NCBI RefSeq assembly: GCF_023373525.1
Contig: NZ_CP097218.1
Span: 2,914,001 to 2,978,000 of the forward strand
Direction: 5' to 3'
Length of the DNA: 64,000 nt
Origin: Brachybacterium kimchii
GTDB lineage: Bacteria; Actinomycetota; Actinomycetes; Actinomycetales; Dermabacteraceae
The notes under the pieces are model-generated. The model was given only the letters and a program-made list of their open reading frames with translations. It was not told the DNA's origin and did not search any database. Position numbers and translations under genes: made by a program. This document shows, piece by piece, positions 7,303-15,994 of the stretch (the first letter of the stretch is position 1; every line of letters begins with the position of its first letter).

Positions 7303-8714
7303 GCGTCCTCCCAGAAGGGTGCGATGGCGTCGCGCAGCAGGGCGCCGACGTCCCCGAGCCGGTGCCGGCCGTCGGAAACGATCGTCTCCCCGTCGCGGAT
7401 CACCGTGGTGACGTCCGCGGCGCTCGCGGCGAGGAGCACCTGGGCAGGATCGGCACCGGCCGTGCGCACGGAGTCCAGGCGGATCGTCACCAGGTCGCCG
7501 CGGGCGCCGGGCGCGATCCGGCCGGCGCCCTCCCGGCCGAGGCTCTCGTGACCGGTGGCCAGGGCCAGCAGGTCCTGCGGGGTGAAGCGGCCGCGCTCGT
7601 GGGTGGTGAGCCGCTCGTGCATCTCCACAGCGCGCGCCTCCTCGACGAGATCGACGACGGCGTGCTGGTCGCTGCCCAGCGACAGCCGCACCCCGGCGTC
7701 GTGGAGCGCGCGGGCGGGGCCGATGCCGTCGGCCAGGTCCCGCTCGGTCGTGGGGCACAGGCTCACCCAGGAACGCGCGGCCCCGAGCAGACGCACGTCC
7801 TCCTCGGTCAGGTGCGTCGCGTGCACGGCGGTGAGATCGGGGCCGACGAGGCCCGCCTCGGCGAGCAGTCCCACCGGGGTGAGGCCGTAGCGGGCGAGGG
7901 CCGCACGGTTCTCGGCGGGCTGCTCGCTCACGTGGACGTGCAGCGGGGCGATCGTGGAGCCCGTGTCGCACACCGCGGGGACGAGGGCGGCGGCCTCCCG
8001 GAGCTGGGCGAGGGGCACCGCGCGCACCGAGTGCAGGGCGGCGCCCACGCGGAACGTGCCCTCCGCGCGCAGGCCGCCCGCGCGCTGCGCCCAGGCGTCG
8101 ATGTCGGCGTCGCCGAAGCGCGCCTGCTCCGGGGAGAGCGCGGTGTGGCCGGTCTCGTCGAGCCCGCCGTGCAGGTAGGCGGTGTCCAGCAGGGTCAGGG
8201 CGACGCCCGCCTCCGCGGCGGCCTGCTGCAGCGCGCGGCCCATCTCGTTCGGGTCCTCGTAGGGGACGCCCCCGACCTGGTGGTGGACGTAGTGGAACTC
8301 GCCCACCGCGGTGACGCCGGCGAGCGCCATCTCCGCATAGGCGGCGCGTGCGAGGGCCAGGTAGTTCTCGGGGTCCAGGCGCGCGGCCACGTGGTACATC
8401 CGCTCGCGCCAGGTCCAGAAGGTGCCGCCCGCGTCGTGGGTGCGGCCGCGCAGGGCGCGGTGGAAGGCATGGCTGTGGGTGTTCGCGAACCCCGGCAGGG
8501 TGACCCCGTGCAGGATCTCGTCGCCCGTCCGCGCCTCGGCCCGCTCGACCGCGCTGATCCGCCCGTCCTCACCGAGGACCACCCGGACGCCGGCCGCCGG
8601 ACCGTCCGGCAGGAGGGCGTGCTCGCACCAGAAGGAGCGTCCTCCGTTCCCGGGGGTGCTTCCGCCCTGGTCCGGGGCCGCTCCGCCCTGGACCCCGCTC
8701 TGGTCGACGCTCAT
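7299..8714 (-). CDS. hutF: Formimidoylglutamate deiminase
   Basis: About 471 residues. It converts N-formimidoyl-L-glutamate to N-formyl-L-glutamate and ammonia, which marks the two-step HutF/HutG-type route rather than direct hydrolysis to formamide. Motifs: PGFANTHSHAFHRALRG (metal site), LHVHVSEQPAEN, AVHATHLT and SLGSDQHAVVDL, all typical of HutF. A Gly/Gln-rich N-terminal extension of about 25 residues precedes the domain. Its ATG overlaps the stop of the upstream amidohydrolase by four bases, and its stop overlaps the hutI start by four bases. This fixes the start and shows a single transcript. Confidence 0.95.
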   Translation of the reverse strand: MSVDQSGVQGGAAPDQGGSTPGNGGRSFWCEHALLPDGPAAGVRVVLGEDGRISAVERAEARTGDEILHGVTLPGFANTHSHAFHRALRGRTHDAGGTFWTWRERMYHVAARLDPENYLALARAAYAEMALAGVTAVGEFHYVHHQVGGVPYEDPNEMGRALQQAAAEAGVALTLLDTAYLHGGLDETGHTALSPEQARFGDADIDAWAQRAGGLRAEGTFRVGAALHSVRAVPLAQLREAAALVPAVCDTGSTIAPLHVHVSEQPAENRAALARYGLTPVGLLAEAGLVGPDLTAVHATHLTEEDVRLLGAARSWVSLCPTTERDLADGIGPARALHDAGVRLSLGSDQHAVVDLVEEARAVEMHERLTTHERGRFTPQDLLALATGHESLGREGAGRIAPGARGDLVTIRLDSVRTAGADPAQVLLAASAADVTTVIRDGETIVSDGRHRLGDVGALLRDAIAPFWEDA

Positions 8715-9919
8715 GAGGCGAGGTCCCGGACGACGGTCAGGAGCGCTTCGACGCCCGCGTGGCAGTCGGCCGGCTCGGCGAACTCCTCGGGGGTGTGGGA
8801 GGCGCCGCTGGGGTTGCGGACGAAGAGCATGGTCGTGGGCACGTCCGCCTGGGCGAGGATGCCCGCGTCGTGGCCGGCGCCGGTGCCGAGCATCGGCGTC
8901 TCCGGCCCCAGGGCGTCGCGCACCCGCAGCGTGAGCTCGTCGTGGAAGCGCGTGGTCGCGGTCCAGGACTCCTCCCGGAGCGCGCCCGGGAACATCGCCG
9001 TGAGGTCCTCGATGACGCCGCGCACCAGGGATTCGTGCGGGGAGCGGGCGTCGAGCCAGGCCGTCACGTGGGAGGGGATCGCGTTGACGCCGCCGGGCTG
9101 CACGCTGACCTTGCCGACGGTCGCGACGCAGCGGTGCTCGCCGTCGCGACGCTCGGCGGCCTCGCGGGCGGCGAGCGCGAAGCGGGCGGCCTCGAGCATC
9201 GCGTCCTCGCGGTCCGCGAGCGCGGTGGTGCCGGCGTGGTCGGCGCGGCCGGTGAAGTCCGCGCGCCAGCGACCATGGGGCCAGATGTCGGTCCCGACGG
9301 CCACCGCTGAGGTCTCCGGATCGAGCAGCGCGAGGGCCCGGCCCTGCTCCACGTGCAGCTCGACGAAGGAGCCGATCCGGGCGAGCGCCGCGGGATCCGG
9401 GCCGATGTCCGCGGTGCGGCCTGCGCTGCGCAGCGCCTCGGCCATGCTGATGCCCTCGGCGTCGGTGAGCCCGAGCGCCCGCTCGGGCGTCATCGCGCCG
9501 GTGAGGACGCGCGATCCCGCGCAGGCCACGCCGAAGCGGGCGCCCTCCTCGTCGCCGAAGTTCACGATGCCGATCGGCACGCGGGGCGTGAAGCCGCTCG
9601 CCTGCAGCTCGCGGACGACGGCGAGCGCGGAGACCACGCCGAGGGGCCCGTCGAAGGCTCCGCCGTCGGGCACGGAGTCCAGGTGGGAGCCGATGACGAC
9701 GCCCGGGGTGCGGTCGGGATCGCCCCACCACGCCCACTGGTTCCCCATGCGGTCCTCGGTGAGGTCGAGGCCTAGGGCCGCGCACTCCCCCGCGAACCAT
9801 TCCCGCAGGGTGTGGTCCTCGCGGGTCCACGCGTACCGGCGGTAGCCGCCGGTCTCGGAGCTGCGTCCGACGGGCAGCAGCTGCGCCCAGCGGGCGTCGA
9901 AGTCCTGGGCGAGGCTCAT
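8711..9919 (-). CDS. M20-family amidohydrolase (allantoate amidohydrolase-like), probable N-formylglutamate step
   Basis: 402 residues of the M20/M28 allantoate amidohydrolase/N-carbamoyl amino acid hydrolase group. Metal ligands lie in GSHLDSVPDGGAFDGPLG, DEEGARFG, ELHVEQG and GAGHDAGILA; RADHAGTT and NPSGASHTPEE are also typical. No classical hutG is present in the operon, and the pathway as encoded stops at N-formylglutamate. This gene, overlapping hutF by four bases, is therefore the best candidate to release formate and glutamate. A similar homologue sits in streptomycete hut regions, as I recall. Family assignment is firm; the substrate is inferred from context. Confidence 0.85.
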   Translation of the reverse strand: MSLAQDFDARWAQLLPVGRSSETGGYRRYAWTREDHTLREWFAGECAALGLDLTEDRMGNQWAWWGDPDRTPGVVIGSHLDSVPDGGAFDGPLGVVSALAVVRELQASGFTPRVPIGIVNFGDEEGARFGVACAGSRVLTGAMTPERALGLTDAEGISMAEALRSAGRTADIGPDPAALARIGSFVELHVEQGRALALLDPETSAVAVGTDIWPHGRWRADFTGRADHAGTTALADREDAMLEAARFALAAREAAERRDGEHRCVATVGKVSVQPGGVNAIPSHVTAWLDARSPHESLVRGVIEDLTAMFPGALREESWTATTRFHDELTLRVRDALGPETPMLGTGAGHDAGILAQADVPTTMLFVRNPSGASHTPEEFAEPADCHAGVEALLTVVRDLAS

Positions 9920-11400
9920 CGCCGCACCTCCTCGGCGTCGTGGGCGGCGTCCCCGTCGGCGTCGGGGTCGACCCCGGCTCCGGTGGTGGCCGCGCCGTCG
10001 TCCGCGCCCTCGGGCAGGATCGTGCGCTCCGGCGGGCGGCGCGTGGCGCGCCCCCAGACCAGGAAGATCGCCCCGGGGACGACGAGCCCGACGATCCAGC
10101 TCACGTCGGCCCCGCCGAGCATCTTGGTCAGAGGACCCGTGTACATCGACTGGGCGAGGAACGGGATCTGCACGAGGATGCCGATCACGTACGTGATCAG
10201 CGCCGGGACGTCGAAGGCGCCGTACCTGCCCTCGGGGTCGTAGAGCGCGGGGATGTCCACGCGCTCCCTCGAGACCAGGTAGAAGTCGACGAGGTTGATG
10301 GCGCTCCACGGCGTGAAGACCATGAGCAGCAGCAGCACGAAGTTCTTGAAGTTGTCGAGGAAGTCCGCGGAGGCGGCCAGCGCGATCACGACCGACAGCG
10401 CGAGGAAGGTGAACACGAAGACCAGGCGCAGGGCCGGCCGCACCACGCTGCGCTTCGAGAAGCCGGTGACGGTGGTGAGCATCGTCATCGCCCCGCCGTA
10501 GGCGTTGAGCGTGTTGATCGTGAGCTTGCCCGAGACGATGACCAGGTAGATCACGAGGGCGATGAGTCCGCCCCCTGCGAGCTCGCCGACGAACCCGACC
10601 TGGTTGTCCAGGAAGCTCGAGTGCGGGATCGACGCGAGCAGGGCGCCGATCGTCATCGCCCACATCGACCCCAGCACGGAGCCCGCGAAGGTCGCGGTGA
10701 ACGTGCGGCGCGCCGGGGTGTCGGCCGGGAGGTAGCGGGAGTAGTCGGCGACGTAGGGGCCGAAGGTGAGCTGCCAGCCGGCGCCGAGCGCGATCGCCAG
10801 CAGGAACGGGACCGCGCCGAAGGTCGCGTCGGCCAGCAGGTGCGCCCCGTCGTAGGCCGTGAAGATCCGGATCGTGATCCACGCGAAGCCGAGCATGCCC
10901 AGCACGGTCGCGATCCGGCCCAGACCATGGATCCAGCGGTAGCCGACGGCCGCGACCACGAAGGTGATCAGGCCGAAGATCACGATCCCCACCCAGGGGG
11001 CGTCCACGTGGAGGATCCGGTTGATCGCCTGCCCCGACAGCACGGTGCCCGTCGAGGCGAACCCGAGGTACATGAGCACCACGAGCACGAGCGGCAGCGC
11101 GGCGCCGATCACCCCGAACTGCGCGCGGCTGGAGATCATCTGCGGCAGCCCGAGCTTGGGGCCCTGCGCGGAGTGCAGGGCCATCACGGCCCCGCCGAAC
11201 AGGTTGCCCAGGAGCAGGCCGATGATCGCCCACAGCGCGTGGGCGCCGAAGACGACGGCGAGGGCGCCGTCGACCACGGCCGTGATCTGGAGGGTCGCAC
11301 CGAACCAGAGGGTGAACTGCTGGGTGACGCCGCCGTGGCGCTCCGAGGAGGGGACGAACTCGATGCTCCGGCGTTCGACGGTGGAGCTGGTCGCAGCCAT
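9916..11400 (-). CDS. NCS1-family purine/cytosine-type permease, likely histidine or urocanate uptake
   Basis: 494 residues with about twelve hydrophobic helices and NCS1 features: FTLWFGATLQITAVV at the first helix, GLPQMISSRAQFG, and FGPYVADYSRYLP in the middle. The C-terminal 45 residues are acidic and disordered. NCS1 carriers are symporters for nucleobases, hydantoins and similar heterocycles. Inside the hut operon, between hutU and the amidohydrolase gene (four-base overlap with the latter), the likely cargo is an imidazole compound such as histidine or urocanate. Specificity cannot be read from sequence. Confidence 0.88.
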   Translation of the reverse strand: MAATSSTVERRSIEFVPSSERHGGVTQQFTLWFGATLQITAVVDGALAVVFGAHALWAIIGLLLGNLFGGAVMALHSAQGPKLGLPQMISSRAQFGVIGAALPLVLVVLMYLGFASTGTVLSGQAINRILHVDAPWVGIVIFGLITFVVAAVGYRWIHGLGRIATVLGMLGFAWITIRIFTAYDGAHLLADATFGAVPFLLAIALGAGWQLTFGPYVADYSRYLPADTPARRTFTATFAGSVLGSMWAMTIGALLASIPHSSFLDNQVGFVGELAGGGLIALVIYLVIVSGKLTINTLNAYGGAMTMLTTVTGFSKRSVVRPALRLVFVFTFLALSVVIALAASADFLDNFKNFVLLLLMVFTPWSAINLVDFYLVSRERVDIPALYDPEGRYGAFDVPALITYVIGILVQIPFLAQSMYTGPLTKMLGGADVSWIVGLVVPGAIFLVWGRATRRPPERTILPEGADDGAATTGAGVDPDADGDAAHDAEEVRR

Positions 11401-11410
11401 GTCCGCCTCC

Positions 11411-13168
11411 TCAGATCTTCGCCGGCGCGGCGGTCGCGCCGGCCTTCGCGGACGCCGCGCGCTGGGCGGCGTCGGGATCGTCGGCGTCGCGCACGTGCGG
11501 CGTCATCGGCACCCGCACGCCGCGCTCGTCGGCGACCTCGGCGGCACGGGAGTAGCCCGCGTCCACGTGTCGGAGCACGCCCATGGCCGGGTCATTGGTG
11601 AGCAGGCGATCGAGCTTGCGCGCGGCGAGCTCGGTGCCGTCGGCCACGCCGACCTGCCCGGCGTGGATCGAGCGGCCGATGCCGACGCCGCCGCCGTGGT
11701 GGATCGACACCCAGGTCGCGCCCGAGGAGGTGGAGGTGAGCGCGTTCAGCAGCGGCCAGTCGGCGATCGCGTCGGAGCCGTCGAGCATGCCCTCGGTCTC
11801 CCGGTAGGGGCTCGCGACGGAGCCGGAGTCGAGGTGGTCGCGGCCGATGACGATCGGCGCCTTCACCTTGCCGTCGCGCACCAGGTCGTTGAAGAGCTTC
11901 CCGGCCTTCGCGCGATCGCCGTAGCCGAGCCAGCAGATGCGGGCGGGCAGGCCCTCGAACTCGACGAACTCGCCCGCGGCGTCGAGCCAGCGGTGCAGGT
12001 GCTCGTTCTCGGGGAACAGCTCCTTGAGCGCCGCGTCGGTGACGGCGATGTCCTCGGGGTCGCCCGAGAGCGCCACCCAGCGGAACGGGCCGAGGCCCTC
12101 GCAGAACAGGGGGCGGATGTAGGCGGGGACGAAGCCGGGGAAGGCGAAGGCGCGCTCGCAGCCTGCGCGTCGGGCCTCGTCGCGGATCGAGTTGCCGTAG
12201 TCGAAGACCTCGGCGCCCTCGTCGGCGAACTCGACCATGGCCTGCACCTGGCGGCCCATCGACTCGCGCGACTTCTTCGTGAAGCCCTCCGGATCGGCCT
12301 CGGCCTCGGCGTGCCAGGAGTCCATGTCGTGCTCGATCGGCAGGTAGGACAGGGGGTCGTGGGCGCTGGTCTGGTCGGTGACGACGTCGATCGTGACGTC
12401 GCCGGCGCGGTGGCGCGCGAGCAGGGCGGGGAAGACCTCGGCCGCGTTGCCGACGATGCCGATGGAGACGGCGCGACGCTCCTCGCGGGCGGCGTTCGCG
12501 CGGGCGATGGCGTCCTCGAGGTCGTCGGCGATCTCGGTGAGGTAGCGCTTGGCGACGCGGCGCTCGAGGCGGGTCCGGTCGACGTCGGCGATGAGGCAGA
12601 CGCCGCCGTTCAGCGTGACGGCGAGGGGCTGGGCGCCGCCCATGCCGCCGCAGCCGCCGGTCAGCGTGATGGTCCCGGCGAGGGATCCGCCGAAGCGCTT
12701 GGCCGCGACCGCGGCGAAGGTCTCGAAGGTGCCCTGGAGGATGCCCTGGGTGGCGATGTAGATCCAGGAGCCGGCGGTCATCTGGCCGTACATCATCAGG
12801 CCCTCGGCCTCGAGGCGGCGGAACTCGGGCCAGGTCGCCCAGTCGCCCACGAGGTTCGAGTTCGCGATGAGCACGCGCGGCGCCCACTCGTGGGTGCGCA
12901 GGATGCCCACGGGCTTGCCGGACTGGACCAGCAGCGTCTCGTCGTCCTCGAGGTCGGCGAGGGAGGCGAGGATCGCGTCGAACGCCTCCCAGGAGCGGGC
13001 GGCCCGGCCTGTGCCGCCGTAGACGACGAGGTCGTCGGGCCGCTCGGCGACCTCGGGGTCGAGGTTGTTCTGCAGCATGCGCAGAGGCGCCTCGGTCTGC
13101 CAGCTCTTCGCAGTGATCTCCGTGCCGCGCGGGGCGTGGACGGGGCGGGATCCGGGGAGGGTCATCAT
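11411..13168 (-). CDS. hutU: Urocanate hydratase
   Basis: About 585 residues. It hydrates urocanate to imidazolonepropionate with tightly bound NAD+ used as an electrophile. Family motifs: [46 protein letters not shown] (NAD-binding), DQTSAHDPL and [15 protein letters not shown]. It is the first gene of the operon. The start may be either of two adjacent ATG codons: GGAG is three bases from the one at 13168 and six from the one at 13165, so the second may be used. The frame is open to 13213 but without a start signal. A TATACC-like -10 box on the minus strand near 13255-13260 could be its promoter, but no good -35 is visible. Confidence 0.97.
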   Translation of the reverse strand: MMTLPGSRPVHAPRGTEITAKSWQTEAPLRMLQNNLDPEVAERPDDLVVYGGTGRAARSWEAFDAILASLADLEDDETLLVQSGKPVGILRTHEWAPRVLIANSNLVGDWATWPEFRRLEAEGLMMYGQMTAGSWIYIATQGILQGTFETFAAVAAKRFGGSLAGTITLTGGCGGMGGAQPLAVTLNGGVCLIADVDRTRLERRVAKRYLTEIADDLEDAIARANAAREERRAVSIGIVGNAAEVFPALLARHRAGDVTIDVVTDQTSAHDPLSYLPIEHDMDSWHAEAEADPEGFTKKSRESMGRQVQAMVEFADEGAEVFDYGNSIRDEARRAGCERAFAFPGFVPAYIRPLFCEGLGPFRWVALSGDPEDIAVTDAALKELFPENEHLHRWLDAAGEFVEFEGLPARICWLGYGDRAKAGKLFNDLVRDGKVKAPIVIGRDHLDSGSVASPYRETEGMLDGSDAIADWPLLNALTSTSSGATWVSIHHGGGVGIGRSIHAGQVGVADGTELAARKLDRLLTNDPAMGVLRHVDAGYSRAAEVADERGVRVPMTPHVRDADDPDAAQRAASAKAGATAAPAKI

Positions 13169-13286
13169 CGACTCCAAAGCATCGGGGGCGGAAGCTGCGT
13201 GACAGCACACCACCGCGCGCCCCCCGGGTCGACCCCAGACCCCTCCTAGCGTCCGGTATATGCGACGGAGGCTGTTTCACCAGCGA

Positions 13287-14156
13287 TCATACGACCACTG
13301 AGGGCGTCTCGTCCTCCGGGTCCTGGGCCGCACGCTCCCGCACGACGAGCTCCCAGGTGCGCACCAGTCGCGGCAGGGTGAGGATCACCAGACCACCCGC
13401 CATGTTCAGTGGGATCACCCAGGCGCACCACACCAGCCAGTCGGTGTAGGGGATGTCGGCCCCCGCATGCATCGCCCCGAAGATGACCGACGAGCTCAGC
13501 GCGCCGTGCAGCATGCCGAGACCGACCACGAGCAGGCCGGAGATCAGGGAGTTGGCAAGGGTGGCGATGCCTTCGCTCGACCCTTGGTTCATGCGGGTGA
13601 TCAGTGTGATCGTGAATCCGGCGAGCACCGCGAGAGACCCCGACTCGAGCGTGGGACCTCCGGCCATGTAGCCCTTCGCGGTCTCCACCAGGATCTCGTC
13701 GAACCGGGGGAAGGCGGCGACGACGAGCCAGGAGAATGCCCAGCCGCCCAGGAGGTTCGTCGCCAGCGTGGCCGACCACAGGCGCAGCAGCTGCCGCCAG
13801 GTGCCGTGCCGCGAGACCACGGCGTTGATGGGAAGCAGGAAGTCCTCCGTGAACAACTCGGAGTGGGCCAACCGCAGGGCGTACAGGCCGATGCCGAAGG
13901 CGATGCCTCCCAGGAGCTTCGAACCGGTCGCGTCCAGGACCGCGAGCATCGCGAGCAGACCGATGCCGACGTCGATGCCCCCGAAGAGCCCGGTGATGAT
14001 CAGTGCACGCCACGTCCGGTTCAGCCGATTGGCCCCCTCGGCGACCGTCTTCTCGAACTCCTCGACCAGCGCATCCTCGACGGGTTCGTCGCTTGCGCCG
14101 AGCCGCCGCCGTTCCTGTGCCTGACCGCGATCGCGATCGCGTCCGACCATCTGCAT
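13287..14156 (-). CDS. Formate/nitrite transporter (FNT) family channel
   Basis: 289 residues. After a charged 45-residue N-terminus there are six to seven hydrophobic segments with the FNT pattern: ALIITGLFGGIDVGIGLLA, YALRLAHSELFTEDFLLPI, ATNLLGGWAFSW, and NAPxG-like turns late in the protein. FNT proteins are pentameric membrane channels for formate, nitrite or similar monovalent anions. It lies directly upstream of hutU in the same direction. Because the HutF route ends in formate, an exit channel for formate makes sense here. ATG codons at 14156 and 14150 both sit behind GGAG. Confidence 0.85.
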   Translation of the reverse strand: MQMVGRDRDRGQAQERRRLGASDEPVEDALVEEFEKTVAEGANRLNRTWRALIITGLFGGIDVGIGLLAMLAVLDATGSKLLGGIAFGIGLYALRLAHSELFTEDFLLPINAVVSRHGTWRQLLRLWSATLATNLLGGWAFSWLVVAAFPRFDEILVETAKGYMAGGPTLESGSLAVLAGFTITLITRMNQGSSEGIATLANSLISGLLVVGLGMLHGALSSSVIFGAMHAGADIPYTDWLVWCAWVIPLNMAGGLVILTLPRLVRTWELVVRERAAQDPEDETPSVVV

Positions 14157-14234
14157 CTCCGATCCTCGGAAGGGAACCTGGTCGGCGCACGCTACCAGCG
14201 GCGACGGCCGCTCAGAGGACCCCCGCCGCCCTGC

Positions 14235-15062
14235 TCATGCCACGAGCCACTGGTCGAGGGTGAGGTCGTCGACGATGGTGCCCTCGGACGACGGCACGAG
14301 CACGCCCCCGGCGAGCTGCCTGCCCAGGTACGGGTACTCCGCGACCAGGCTCGGCGAGCGCCCGGCGACGCTGCCGCGGGAGCCCAGGATCCTGCGCACG
14401 AGCTGTGCGGACGTCATCTCCTCCGGTCCGCGCAGGCGGACGATCCGATTGCGCGGGTCCTCGCCGTCCTCGGGCGCGAGGCGCGCGTTCTGGCCGGGGA
14501 CGATCTCCGGGACGACGCCGCGGCCGGTCGCGATGATCTCCTCGGCGATGTGGTCGGCGGCGCGCTCGGTCGCCAGCGGCGCCATGCGCATCTGCGGCAA
14601 CACGGCGACGGGACCGAGGCTCGCCTGGGCGACCATCTGCTCGCCGAGCTCGAACCACTGCGCGGAGCGGATGATCGTGGTGGGGATCGGCGCCGCCCGG
14701 TAGCCGCGCTCCTGCGCGCACTTGCCCCGGTAGTAGCCGAAGCCGAGGGCGGCGCCCGGCTTGGTGACCCCGGCGATCGAGATGCACACGACGCGTCCCG
14801 CGCCGCCCTTCTTCGCCGCCGCGGCGATGTTCTTCGCGCTGCGGGCGAAGAAGCGCACGGCCGGCGTCGCGCGGATCGTGGCGATGTTCGTCGCGTCGAC
14901 GACCACGTCCGCGCCCTCGAGAGCGGCCTCGAGCCCCTCCCCGGTCTCCGTGTTCACGCCGCTCGCGCGGCTGAGTCGCCTCACGTCGTTCCCGGCCGCC
15001 TCCAGGCGGTCGGCGACGAGAGATCCGATGGTTCCAGTGGCCCCGAGAACAGCGATGTCCAT
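14235..15062 (-). CDS. NmrA-like NAD(P)-binding protein (atypical SDR)
   Basis: 275 residues. It opens with a Rossmann motif (MDIAVLGATGTIGSLVADRLEAAG), then DVVVDATNIAT and RVVCISIAGV, and lacks the catalytic YxxxK of classical SDRs at the expected place (GYYRGKCAQE is the nearest match). Such NmrA/NAD(P)H-binding proteins act as reductases or redox sensors. The start at 15062 is supported by TACAGT six bases upstream (leaderless type); the open frame reaches 15146 without a better start. It has no clear functional link to the hut genes downstream. Confidence 0.78.
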   Translation of the reverse strand: MDIAVLGATGTIGSLVADRLEAAGNDVRRLSRASGVNTETGEGLEAALEGADVVVDATNIATIRATPAVRFFARSAKNIAAAAKKGGAGRVVCISIAGVTKPGAALGFGYYRGKCAQERGYRAAPIPTTIIRSAQWFELGEQMVAQASLGPVAVLPQMRMAPLATERAADHIAEEIIATGRGVVPEIVPGQNARLAPEDGEDPRNRIVRLRGPEEMTSAQLVRRILGSRGSVAGRSPSLVAEYPYLGRQLAGGVLVPSSEGTIVDDLTLDQWLVA

Positions 15063-15068
15063 GGGGCC

Positions 15069-15074
15069 ACTGTA
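15069..15074 (-). promoter_or_regulatory. Leaderless-type -10 box
   Basis: TACAGT on the minus strand, six bases before the ATG at 15062, with no Shine-Dalgarno sequence. Confidence 0.45.
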
Positions 15075-15194
15075 GGGCCGACGGCCGATCTGCGGACCCA
15101 GGCTTCGCGTTCGTTCATGTCGGGCTCGGGCGGAGTTCGCGGACATGCGGACGGCGGAGCCGGGAGGAAGCGGTGGAGGGGGAGGAGGGCGCGG

Positions 15195-15797
15195 TCAGCC
15201 GGCGGGCGTCGGGACGGGGCCGTGGGTCCAGGTGCGCGCGGCGGCGCTCGACGGGGCGGTCGCGTCGGGATCGGCCTGGCCCTGGGCCGTGTACTCGATC
15301 CGCGTGTGCTGGCGGTCCTCCCGCGCCTGCATGAACTCGAAGGCGCTCGGGACCAGGGCGTACACCTGCCAGTCGGGATTGGGATCACCGGTGAAGCTGG
15401 GGCGCGAGGCCCAGTCGGCCTGGGACGCCTCGTCGTCGAGCGCGATGACCGTGCCGGTGATGCGCACCTGCCGCCCGGACTCGCGCCAGAAGAAGATCAT
15501 CGACGCCTTCGCGTCCTGCTCGAGCTGCGCTCCCTTGCGGGAGGTGCGGTGGGTCGAGACCTGGTAGCCGCCGTCCTCGATGTCCTTGAGGATGAGCGTG
15601 CGGCCGACGGGGAATCCCGCCTCGTCCACGGTCGTGAACGTCATCGCGTGGGGCTGGCGCGCTCCGCTCGCGATCGCCTCCTCGAGCCAGTCGCGGAAGA
15701 GCGTCTCGGGGTCCTCGGGGACGGAGTCGGGGTCGAGGACGGGAAGATCGGCCGGGAATGCGGGGAGCTTCCGCAGACGGTCGCGCAGCTCAGTCAT
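15195..15797 (-). CDS. PdxH/PhzG-like FMN-dependent oxidase
   Basis: 200 residues with the pyridoxamine-5'-phosphate oxidase fold: AMTFTTVDEAGFPVGRTLILK, STHRTSRKGAQLEQDAKASMIFFW and RQVRITGTV correspond to the FMN-binding region. The C-terminus has FEFMQAREDRQHTRIEY in place of the PdxH substrate-binding end (usually RLHDR then RLAP). It may therefore be a PhzG-like or other oxidase rather than true PdxH. The start is the ATG at 15797 with a purine-rich site upstream; TACAGT at 15844-15849 on the minus strand may be the -10 box of a short-leader transcript. Confidence 0.8.
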   Translation of the reverse strand: MTELRDRLRKLPAFPADLPVLDPDSVPEDPETLFRDWLEEAIASGARQPHAMTFTTVDEAGFPVGRTLILKDIEDGGYQVSTHRTSRKGAQLEQDAKASMIFFWRESGRQVRITGTVIALDDEASQADWASRPSFTGDPNPDWQVYALVPSAFEFMQAREDRQHTRIEYTAQGQADPDATAPSSAAARTWTHGPVPTPAG

Positions 15798-15910
15798 CGG
15801 GGAGGTCGCCTCTCTGCTGGACGATGCCGGAACGGGCGCGGTCCACTGTACGGCGGCGGGCGGCCTGGAGGCGGGTGGGTCGGAGGCGGGTGGGTCGGCG
15901 GGCGGAAAGG

Positions 15911-15977
15911 CTTCGATGTCTCCGGGCGAGGCCTCAACGCGTATATGGGCGTGAGGTCTCACCCAGAGACATCGAAG
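15911..15977. terminator. Long interrupted hairpin downstream of aztD
   Basis: Perfect 12-bp outer arms (CTTCGATGTCTC and its complement) enclose an imperfect inner stem (GAGGCCTCA against TGAGGTCTC) and an apex containing TATATGGGC. It begins 17 bases after the aztD stop on the minus strand, so it most likely ends that transcript. A hairpin at 54780-54837 has the same apex sequence. Confidence 0.6.
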
Positions 15978-15994
15978 CGGGGGATCCGGTGCGC

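Noticed and set aside
13255..13260. TATACC as the hutU promoter
   Set aside because: The -10 match is fair but no acceptable -35 occurs at 16-18 bp, so I did not list it as a feature.
15870..15899. Two 15-bp tandem copies of GGCGGGTGGGTCGG plus one variable base
   Set aside because: Too short and GC-biased to be more than local slippage; no feature depends on it.
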